A stretch of DNA of 53,554 bases. Origin: an uncultured Prevotella sp. (GTDB lineage Bacteria; Bacteroidota; Bacteroidia; Bacteroidales; Bacteroidaceae). How positions within the stretch are numbered: the stretch's first letter is position 1; each line of letters opens with the position of its first letter. Of the stretch, positions 41,463 to 48,538 are shown in pieces. Below the pieces are notes generated by a model that saw only the letters and a program-made list of their open reading frames with translations, was not told the DNA's origin and made no database searches. Both the position numbers and the translations under genes were made by a program. Where the stretch lies: positions 1 to 53,554 of the forward strand of contig CAKQPF010000020.1 in assembly GCA_934256705.1 (NCBI GenBank), read 5' to 3'.

Positions 41463-42098
41463 ATGAATCAATTAGACACCACCGTCCTCCTTTTTATAAA
41501 TGGTATGCACAACGCTTTTCTCGACCAGTTTATGTGGCTGATAAGCGCAAAGACAGTGTGGATTCCATTCTATCTGATTACCCTGTGGGTGGTCTATCGC
41601 AACCGGGGAGTGAGAGGCGTCATATCGCTCGCATTGATGATAGGCATCATGATGCTCTTCACTGATACGCTCAATGCCTCAGTCATTCGTCCGTGGATTC
41701 ATCGACTTCGTCCTACGAATCTTGATAATCCAATCTCACCATTGGTACATATCGTGAATGGCTATCGTGGTGGTGCCTGTGGATTTCCGTCCGCTCATGC
41801 GGCAAACTATTGGGGAATAACCTTGCTCGTGGCATATATGCTGAGGTCGAAGAAGGCACTTGCGTCTTTGGCTTTGCTCACTCTCGTCATCTGCTATTCC
41901 CGTTCTTATCTCGGAGTGCATTATCCTGGCGACCTCCTTGCCGGCATTATTTATGCCACGGTGGTCTCTGGTCTGATAGTTTGTTTGTATTCCAAGTATT
42001 TTGAAAATCATGAACCATTTGTCAAACAGTATGAATGGCTCCCGGCAATAACGGCAGGATTGACACTTCTTGTCTTCGCTGTCATAGCCTTGTTCTGA
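41463..42098 (+). CDS. PAP2 family membrane phosphatase
   Basis: A 211-residue membrane protein with about five helices and the three acid-phosphatase motifs: the KxxxxxxRP-like segment in RPWIHRLRPTN, PSAHAAN, and SRSYLGVHYPGD. Such proteins remove phosphate from undecaprenyl pyrophosphate or lipid phosphates at the outer face of the inner membrane. The ATG at 41463 was taken, because upstream codons lie in the repeat region. Confidence 0.88.
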   Translation: MNQLDTTVLLFINGMHNAFLDQFMWLISAKTVWIPFYLITLWVVYRNRGVRGVISLALMIGIMMLFTDTLNASVIRPWIHRLRPTNLDNPISPLVHIVNGYRGGACGFPSAHAANYWGITLLVAYMLRSKKALASLALLTLVICYSRSYLGVHYPGDLLAGIIYATVVSGLIVCLYSKYFENHEPFVKQYEWLPAITAGLTLLVFAVIALF

Positions 42099-42240
42099 TA
42101 GTCTCTCAAGTCGGATAATAGTCTTTTGTCCTGTCGATTCTCAGGTGCTCAGTATCGCTTGTCAGGATAAAATTGTTCGATTTTCCTGTTATTAGATAAC
42201 TATAAAGAAATGCTTTTGTAACGCATTGATAATTAAAGTG

Positions 42241-42372
42241 TTGCAAAAGCATAGTTTTTACGTCCTAAAAGCATAGATATTACATTCTAATAACTATGCT
42301 TTTACCTCCTAATATCTATGCTTTTAGACGGTAAAAGCTTAGCTATTGCAAAATGAAGGCTTTGCTATCGCA
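42241..42372. repeat. six 22-bp-phased units, AAAAGCATAG family, mixed orientation
   Basis: Units start at 42241, 42263, 42285, 42307, 42329 and 42351. Units 1, 2 and 5 carry AAAAGCATAG or AAAAGCTTAG in forward orientation; units 3 and 4 carry the reverse (CTATGCTTTTA), and the sixth is degenerate. The exact spacing is kept although the orientation switches. Confidence 0.85.
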
Positions 42373-42546
42373 TTTTTGTTCCATTTTTCTCCCTTTGTCT
42401 TGTGTCGTTGTCTTGTTGGTTAGTCGTTTGGTCTGTTGTTTGAACATTTATCAAAACACTCTACAACAAGCTTAGGCTGGAAGCCTATACCGAGCATAGC
42501 GAGAGTAACCCGGGACGAAGTCTCGGGACTATAAACAAGAAAAAAC

Positions 42547-42641
42547 ACAGCTGTCTGGAAGACAGTACCTTATCAACGGAATATGAGCGATCTGTCGTTC
42601 AAGCCTTTACTCCATTCATGTACTGTATTCCAGACAACTGT
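42547..42641. repeat. 95-bp element with 22-bp terminal inverted repeats
   Basis: Arms at 42547-42568 and 42620-42641 match at 20 of 22 positions and share TGTCTGGAA and ACAGTAC. The interior is 51 bases with no gene. It may be a small mobile remnant or a terminator for the two converging genes. Confidence 0.65.
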
Positions 42642-42693
42642 TTATAGGTCACCGAACAAGTAATTCGGAATGATTTGAGATAGGGAAGCCACC

Positions 42694-43677
42694 CTATCTG
42701 AGTGTGATAAGAGTGATTTCAGGAGTAGCACCGATGCGCATTGGCATTGTGCCACCAAGTCCTATATTTATATAAAGGTGTTGGTTGCCTTCTGTATAGA
42801 GTCCATCGTACTCCTTATATATAAAGCGTGCCACGGAGAAACCGAGCACACGGAATTGTCCAGAGTGAGTATGCCCCGACAAAGTCAGCGTGCCATCATC
42901 CTTAGAGCGAGCCTTACCGAGTATCTCTCCACGCCAATGAGTAGGGTCATGGGTGAGGATAATGCGGAAGGACTGGTCGGTTCCTTCAAGGGCTTTCGTG
43001 AGATTACCCCTGCGGATAATGCTATGGATGCCCAGACTCTGGTTTTCGCAGCCCACGATAGCGATGCTGTCATTGCCCCGATGGATGAACAAGTTGTTGT
43101 TGAGCAGCAGTTTCCATCCCAATTCATCATGCTCCATGCGTGCCAGTCTGTTCACTCTGTCAGTCCGTTCTCTCTTGGAAGCCATGCGCTTGTAAGGCAT
43201 ATAGTCGTGGTTTCCGAAGATGCTTACCACGCCGTCCTTCGATTTCAGTTGTTTCAGTTGCGGAATGCAAGGCGGCAGTTCCGATTCATCGATGGAGATA
43301 AGGTCGCCGGTGAAGCAGATAAGGTCAGGCTTCAAGGCGTTTATATCATTGACAATGGAGAGCAATACGTCCTCTTTTCCGGCATAACCGTCAAGGTGCA
43401 GGTCGGAGATATGCACTATCCTGTAGCCCTTGAAGCTCTCCGGCAGTCCCTTGCAAGGTATCTCCACCTTCTTTGTCTCATGGAAATAGCGTCCGAAGAG
43501 GTTGCCGTAGGCGAATAGGCAAAGCCACAATCCTGCCAGTCCTAATGCTGTGAAACCGAACGGGCGGTAAACTACATGGAAATGGAAGAACAGTGCCAGC
43601 ACCTTCGCTATGATGTAAGCGATATGTGGGAGTAGGGCAACCCCAAGGGTGATTGCTATCAGGAGGGTGATAATCAT
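42694..43677 (-). CDS. membrane-anchored metallophosphoesterase
   Basis: A 327-residue protein with two N-terminal hydrophobic segments (about 1-30 and 38-60), then a calcineurin-like phosphoesterase domain: HISDLHLDG, FTGDLISID, IFGNHDYM, ILTHDP and SGHTHSGQF, with the usual metal-binding His/Asp/Asn. This resembles the YkuE/UDP-diacylglucosamine-hydrolase type. The natural substrate is not known. The downstream element at 42547-42641 separates it from the PAP2 gene. Confidence 0.9.
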   Translation of the reverse strand: MIITLLIAITLGVALLPHIAYIIAKVLALFFHFHVVYRPFGFTALGLAGLWLCLFAYGNLFGRYFHETKKVEIPCKGLPESFKGYRIVHISDLHLDGYAGKEDVLLSIVNDINALKPDLICFTGDLISIDESELPPCIPQLKQLKSKDGVVSIFGNHDYMPYKRMASKRERTDRVNRLARMEHDELGWKLLLNNNLFIHRGNDSIAIVGCENQSLGIHSIIRRGNLTKALEGTDQSFRIILTHDPTHWRGEILGKARSKDDGTLTLSGHTHSGQFRVLGFSVARFIYKEYDGLYTEGNQHLYINIGLGGTMPMRIGATPEITLITLR

Positions 43678-43736
43678 TTGGTATTTTACGGAGTAAATAA
43701 TGAAGATTTAAGGGAGAAGAGTGGGAAAGTGAGCAC

Positions 43737-45038
43737 TTAAAACTGCATTCCAGCCCCCACACCTACGAAGGCATGTGGACGGAAAGTCTTCTTTGTTTTA
43801 CTGCTTTTGCCATTTTTCTGCAGGTAACGATAATATTCGCAGGCGGCAAGGAGGAAGGCACCAGTGCCAAAATTGGTGACAGACTTCTGATTGACTACCT
43901 GTCCCGGAATAGCTTTCTCGCCGATAGGCTGGACGTAACCTATGCTATTGTCGGGCTGGAGAGCCACAAGAGCAAGGTAATCCCATGCCTTTTGCGCAGC
44001 CGCAGCATATTTCTTACCCTTCAGAATGCCGTTGTTCATGCCCCAAAAGAGGCTGTAGCAGTTGAGCGCAGTGCCGCTTGTCTCATATCCAGGAGCCTGT
44101 TCCGGATCAAGGATAGAGCGTGTCCAGTGGCCTTCAGTTTGCTGACAATCCACTATTGCGTCTGCAAGGCGCTTGTAATAAGATATATATTCCTTCCTGT
44201 GGGCAGCATTCTTTGGCAAGTCTTTGAGAATCTTTGCAAAGGCAGCCATAGCCCATCCATCGCCACGAGCCCAGAAATCCTTCTTTCCATTCTTGGTAGT
44301 ATGCTTGGGATAGACATATTTTCCGTCGCGGAAATACAGTCCAGTCTCCTTGTCATACATGATGGAATTGCAGTATTTCCAGTTGTCATACATCTTGTCG
44401 AGATATATTTCATCGCCCGTGAGTCTATACATCTTGGTCATTACAGGCATCACCATGTAGAGTGCATCTACCCACCACCAGTAGTCTGACGCTTCGCTCC
44501 TTGCCTCATATCCCATCACGTCGAGCGTACGCTGTATCTGATAATCGGTAGGACCCATTTCGAGAGTCATCAGAGGACTTGCCTTTGCCTTCATTGCGGC
44601 ATAGGTATTTTTCTTGTTTTTCAGCGGAGCAGAGTAATCATAGCCCTCTGCTGCAAAGTAGAGATCGAGGTAAGTCTGGAAGCAAATCTGCCAATCGCCG
44701 AAGAGCACAAAGTCTTGTCCCTCACCGTATTTCTTGTATTTCCACTTCTTTTTGTCCGCCTCCTTTGCGCCCATCCATTTGTTTTGTTCTGCCCAATCAA
44801 AAGAATAGTCGCGCCAAGCCTTTACCTTAAAGAGGGAATATGCCTCCATATTGCCAGTATGATATACGGCGGGGTCCCAGAAAGCGCGCTCCTGCTTAGG
44901 GTGAGACTGCTGCCAAGCGTTGTTTACATTAGTGATAATGTCTCTTACATTCTCTGTAGTCCATTCCTGTGCGCTCGCTTTCGTGAGGCTGGCAAAAGCC
45001 ATAATGAGGGTGAGGATGATAAAATAGTACCTTTTCAT
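43737..45038 (-). CDS. GH105/GH88-family unsaturated rhamnogalacturonyl hydrolase
   Basis: A 433-residue exported (alpha/alpha)6-barrel hydrolase. The signal peptide YYFIILTLIMAFASLTKASA ends near residue 23. The catalytic Asp is probably D191 in YWWWVDALYMVMP, with RGDGWAMAAFA and the late ETSGTALNCYSLFWGMN in support. GH105 enzymes release the unsaturated galacturonate end left by rhamnogalacturonan lyases, which frees rhamnose. The nearby rha operon makes pectin-derived rhamnose use plausible. It has its own promoter (45071-45102). Confidence 0.88.
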   Translation of the reverse strand: MKRYYFIILTLIMAFASLTKASAQEWTTENVRDIITNVNNAWQQSHPKQERAFWDPAVYHTGNMEAYSLFKVKAWRDYSFDWAEQNKWMGAKEADKKKWKYKKYGEGQDFVLFGDWQICFQTYLDLYFAAEGYDYSAPLKNKKNTYAAMKAKASPLMTLEMGPTDYQIQRTLDVMGYEARSEASDYWWWVDALYMVMPVMTKMYRLTGDEIYLDKMYDNWKYCNSIMYDKETGLYFRDGKYVYPKHTTKNGKKDFWARGDGWAMAAFAKILKDLPKNAAHRKEYISYYKRLADAIVDCQQTEGHWTRSILDPEQAPGYETSGTALNCYSLFWGMNNGILKGKKYAAAAQKAWDYLALVALQPDNSIGYVQPIGEKAIPGQVVNQKSVTNFGTGAFLLAACEYYRYLQKNGKSSKTKKTFRPHAFVGVGAGMQF

Positions 45039-45070
45039 AAGTGTTAGCAGTGTATGTATCTAATGGTGTG

Positions 45071-45102
45071 CAAAAGTACAAAGTTTCCTCTGTTTATCCA
45101 AA
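45071..45102 (-). promoter_or_regulatory. Bacteroidota-type promoter of the GH105 gene
   Basis: On the minus strand TTTG (45102-45099), 20 bp, TACTTTTG (45078-45071). Transcription would start about 26 bases before the start codon. Confidence 0.75.
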
Positions 45103-45194
45103 AAATATATCACCTCTTTGCTTTTATTATGCTAAAAATGTAGAAAAGGGGGAGAAAAATGATGATGACTGTAAGATATTTCAAAAAAAAAGTG

Positions 45195-45202
45195 TAATTT
45201 TG
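45195..45202 (+). promoter_or_regulatory. -7 box upstream of glyS
   Basis: TAATTTTG lies 38 bases before the start codon at 45240; the -33 box is not clear. Confidence 0.5.
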
Positions 45203-45239
45203 CACGATAAAATAGATTATAATAATTCTAAAAATAAAA

Positions 45240-46781
45240 ATGGCACAAGAAGATGTATTTAAGAAAATCGTAAGTCACTGTAAAGAATATGGTTTCGTAT
45301 TCCCATCAAGTGAAATTTACGACGGTCTGGGCGCAGTGTATGATTATGCTCAGAATGGTGTAGAGATGAAGAATAATATCAAGCAGTATTGGTGGCAGTC
45401 TATGGTGCTTCTCCATGACAATATCGTGGGCATCGACTCCGCTATCTTCATGCACCCTACAATATGGAAGGCTTCCGGCCACGTAGATGCTTTCAATGAC
45501 CCTCTTATCGACAACCGCGACTCAAAGAAGCGCTACCGTGCCGATGTGCTCATCGAAGACCAGATGGGCAAATATGAGGACAAAATAGCTAAGGAAATAG
45601 CTAAAGCGCAGAAGAAGTTTGGTGATGCTTTCGATGAGGCTCAGTTCCGCCAGACTAACCCTCGCGTCCTCGAAAACCAAAAGAAATACGATGATCTCCA
45701 TCATCGCTATCACGACGCAATGCAGGGTCCAGACCTCGAAGCATTGAAGCAGATTATCCTTGACGAGGAAATCGTATGCCCAATCTCTGGCACAAAGAAC
45801 TGGACTGACGTGCGCCAGTTCAACCTTATGTTCTCCACCGAGATGGGAGCAAGCGCAGAAGGCTCTATGAAGGTTTACCTTCGTCCTGAGACAGCACAGG
45901 GTATCTTCGTCAATTATCTTAATGTTCAGAAGACTGGACGCATGAAGATTCCTTTCGGTATCGCGCAGATTGGTAAGGCATTCCGTAACGAAATCGTGGC
46001 AAGACAGTTCATTTTCCGTATGCGCGAGTTTGAGCAGATGGAGATGCAGTTCTTCATTAAGCCTGGTACTGAGCTCGATTGGTTTGCTAAATGGAAAGAG
46101 ACCCGCATGAAGTGGCATCAGAATCTCGGCTTCGGAGCAGAAAACTATCGCTTCCATGATCATGATAAGTTGGCTCACTATGCTAATGCTGCCACCGACA
46201 TCGAGTTCCACATGCCATTCGGTTTCAAGGAGGTTGAAGGCATACACTCACGTACCAACTTCGACCTTAGCCAGCATGCTAAGTTCTCTGGCAAGAAGAT
46301 TGAGTACTTCGACCCTGAGACCAATGAGTCATACACTCCATTCGTTATCGAGACTTCTATCGGTGTTGACCGTATGTTCCTCTCTATCATGTGTCATTCT
46401 TATGATGAAGAGAAGCTTCCTAATGGCGAAACACGCACCGTGCTCCATCTTCCTGCAGCCCTCGCTCCAGTGAAGCTCGCTATCTTCCCTCTGACTAAGA
46501 AGGACGGTCTGCCAGAGAAGGCACGCGAGATACAGGATGCTCTCAAGTTCCATTTCAACTGTAAGTACGAGGAAAAGGACGCCATCGGAAAGCGTTATCG
46601 TCGTCAGGATGCTATCGGAACTCCTTTCTGTGTCACTGTTGACCATCAGACTCTCGAAGATAACACAGTAACACTGCGCTATCGTGACACTATGGAGCAG
46701 AAGCGTGTCAACATTGCCGACCTTCAGGGAATCATCGAAGATCAGGTAACCATCACTTCTCTTCTTAAGAAACTTCAGTAA
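45240..46781 (+). CDS. glyS: glycine--tRNA ligase (homodimeric type)
   Basis: A 513-residue class II synthetase of the alpha2 (GRS1/eukaryote-like) type, not the alpha2beta2 type of E. coli. YGFVFPSSEIYDGLGAVYDY at the N terminus, motif 2 region GKAFRNEIVARQFIFRMREFEQMEMQ, and motif 3 ETSIGVDRMFLSIM are visible, followed by an anticodon-binding domain (PAALAPVKLAIFPLTKK). The FKBP gene begins at the next base after its stop, so the two share a transcript. Confidence 0.96.
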   Translation: MAQEDVFKKIVSHCKEYGFVFPSSEIYDGLGAVYDYAQNGVEMKNNIKQYWWQSMVLLHDNIVGIDSAIFMHPTIWKASGHVDAFNDPLIDNRDSKKRYRADVLIEDQMGKYEDKIAKEIAKAQKKFGDAFDEAQFRQTNPRVLENQKKYDDLHHRYHDAMQGPDLEALKQIILDEEIVCPISGTKNWTDVRQFNLMFSTEMGASAEGSMKVYLRPETAQGIFVNYLNVQKTGRMKIPFGIAQIGKAFRNEIVARQFIFRMREFEQMEMQFFIKPGTELDWFAKWKETRMKWHQNLGFGAENYRFHDHDKLAHYANAATDIEFHMPFGFKEVEGIHSRTNFDLSQHAKFSGKKIEYFDPETNESYTPFVIETSIGVDRMFLSIMCHSYDEEKLPNGETRTVLHLPAALAPVKLAIFPLTKKDGLPEKAREIQDALKFHFNCKYEEKDAIGKRYRRQDAIGTPFCVTVDHQTLEDNTVTLRYRDTMEQKRVNIADLQGIIEDQVTITSLLKKLQ

Positions 46782-47393
46782 ATGAACAAGTATTTCATCT
46801 TATTCCTCGCTCTCATCGGATTTACTTGCATGACATCATGCAGTGAGTCCAATGAGGACGATAACGAATTTGACGACTGGCAGAATCGTAATGAGGCGTA
46901 TTTTGAAGGCATTTACAGCAAGGCTTCTGCCGCTATATCTGCCGGAGACGCAAAATGGAAGATAATCCGCGTGTATTCCAAGGTGGGACATGTCACTGCG
47001 AAGCATACTGATGACATCGTAGTGGAGGTGCTGAGCGAAGGCGAAGGCAAGCAATGTCCTATTTATAGTGACTCTGTTCGCGTGCATTATCAGGGACGTC
47101 TGATGCCTACAGAGACACATACTGACGGTTATATCTTCGACCAGTCATGGACAGGAAACTATAATCCAGCTACTATGGTTCCGGCAAAGTATGCCGTTTC
47201 CGGACTCGTAGATGGATTTACCACTGCTCTTATGCAGATGCACGAGGGCGACAGATGGCGTGTTTATATCCCTTATCAGTTGGGTTACGGCACGCAGACC
47301 TCTGGTTCTATCCCGGCATACAGCACTCTCGTCTTTGATCTGACGCTGCATTCATTCGTTCATGTCGGCACTCCTTTCCCTCCATTCCAATAG
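46782..47393 (+). CDS. FKBP-type peptidyl-prolyl isomerase lipoprotein
   Basis: A 203-residue protein with the lipoprotein signal FILFLALIGFTCMTSC (lipid Cys at about 20) and an FKBP domain in the C-terminal half: DSVRVHYQGRLM, FDQSW, GFTTALMQMHEGDRWRVYIPYQLGYG and PAYSTLVFDLTL. It would help fold proteins in the periplasm or at the outer membrane. It starts immediately after the glyS stop and is followed by a strong bidirectional terminator. Confidence 0.92.
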   Translation: MNKYFILFLALIGFTCMTSCSESNEDDNEFDDWQNRNEAYFEGIYSKASAAISAGDAKWKIIRVYSKVGHVTAKHTDDIVVEVLSEGEGKQCPIYSDSVRVHYQGRLMPTETHTDGYIFDQSWTGNYNPATMVPAKYAVSGLVDGFTTALMQMHEGDRWRVYIPYQLGYGTQTSGSIPAYSTLVFDLTLHSFVHVGTPFPPFQ

Positions 47394-47529
47394 GTTTTCC
47401 CTCCGATTCGATTGTTATTGCCCTCGGATATGATGGACAATATATTCTGATCAGAAGGGTAAAGTCCTCTGATATCTTCCTTTTCAGAGCATCATAAGCA
47501 AGGGAATAGGCGGAAAAACAATATAAAAT

Positions 47530-47566
47530 GAAATCGCACTGAGATGATATTTCTCAGTGCGATTTC
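47530..47566. terminator. strong bidirectional terminator
   Basis: A perfect 15-bp stem (GAAATCGCACTGAGA and its complement at 47552-47566) with a 7-base loop, followed by GTTTTTC on the plus strand, between the converging FKBP and pnuC genes. Confidence 0.9.
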
Positions 47567-47610
47567 GTTTTTCTGTGTGTGAATAAGGATAGTTCTTCGT
47601 CAGCTTGTGA

Positions 47611-48384
47611 TTATTCCTTACTCAGTTTGTTCCACATATAGATGCCATAGAATGTGTTTACGAGATATACTCCGTACTTTGCAATGGTCATGAATGAGAA
47701 CTCCGTGTCCTGGAAAATCCAGATGCAGAGCGATGTGATGTTGATGGAAAGCCAGAGATACCATTGCTCTACGTATGCCTTGATGCTGATAAAGAGGGCT
47801 ACTATGGAAGCTACTGTGGTGAAAGCATCAAACCAAAGCAGGGCAGGGAAGTCGTAGTCAGACTTCAATGTCTTGAATTGCATATCCGGAAGGATATCCT
47901 TCAGCACGCCAATCATCCAAGGTCCGAAGTTCTGAAGGAAGAGACCAAGTAGGTATGTCATCACTGCGACCACGAGAATGGTGATGTAACGCTGGTTCCA
48001 GGTCATGTATCGCGTTCTGATACTTGTGGTATTATCATGTCTTTCGCGCTTTCTCCAGTTCTTCCATCCAAGGAATTGCATCGGAAGATTCCAGAAGATG
48101 CGCTGCAAGAAGTCACCATAGATATGGCTGACAAAGCAGATATAGATATGGAGTATGCACTCCACAGTGCCTATAATCCAGTTGGCAAGCGAGCCTTTTG
48201 CGCCCAACACCACGCAGAATACACCGAGCACAGCGCTCAGTGCCGCAATGAAGATATTGGCATTAAATTCACCTTTCACGTAGAAAGAAACGAGAGAGAG
48301 GGCACAGATGGAGCCGATAAGCACATAGTCGAAGCGATTGAGCGACTTCATGCTTTTGCAGAGTACGTCAGTATATTTATTCAT
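47611..48384 (-). CDS. pnuC: PnuC family vitamin transporter
   Basis: A 257-residue membrane protein with seven or eight hydrophobic segments. The PnuC hallmarks are the repeated W-x-x-W-type sites, here FLGWKNWRKR near the middle, and the aromatic VEQWYLWLSINI with YGIYMWNK at the end. Family members carry nicotinamide riboside or, in many Bacteroidota, thiamine (PnuT). No TPP riboswitch and no thiamine kinase gene is seen nearby, so the cargo is open. The ATG at 48384 was chosen; a longer frame would extend through the divergent promoter region. Confidence 0.85.
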   Translation of the reverse strand: MNKYTDVLCKSMKSLNRFDYVLIGSICALSLVSFYVKGEFNANIFIAALSAVLGVFCVVLGAKGSLANWIIGTVECILHIYICFVSHIYGDFLQRIFWNLPMQFLGWKNWRKRERHDNTTSIRTRYMTWNQRYITILVVAVMTYLLGLFLQNFGPWMIGVLKDILPDMQFKTLKSDYDFPALLWFDAFTTVASIVALFISIKAYVEQWYLWLSINITSLCIWIFQDTEFSFMTIAKYGVYLVNTFYGIYMWNKLSKE

Positions 48385-48497
48385 TTTTTTGATGTTATCT
48401 GGATAAATCTTGAATTTATTGCGGTGCAAAATTAGTGTTTTTTCTATAAAAATGGAAAGATAAGCTCGTAAAATTACCATATCTCGCAAATTTTTAG

Positions 48498-48505
48498 TAT
48501 TTTTG
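48498..48505 (+). promoter_or_regulatory. -7 box upstream of the topoisomerase gene
   Basis: TATTTTTG overlaps an upstream in-frame start at 48503 and stands 33 bases before the ATG at 48539; hence the latter was taken as the real start. Confidence 0.5.
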
Positions 48506-48538
48506 CAGGAAGAATATTATAAGAATACACCTTTTACT

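Larger units (their letters stand above)
42099..42693. other. repeat-filled spacer between converging genes
   Basis: Nearly 600 bp without a gene. It holds six phased 22-bp units (42241-42372), a GTCTCGGGAC-type palindromic stretch (about 42505-42535), and a 95-bp inverted-repeat element (42547-42641). Confidence 0.75.

Noticed and set aside
45522..46247. A 241-codon frame opposite glyS
   Set aside because: Antisense shadow of a highly biased gene, with no start context or family motifs.
47530..48500. TPP riboswitch or thiamine locus at pnuC
   Set aside because: No thi-box sequence was seen upstream of 48384, and no thiamine gene stands nearby.
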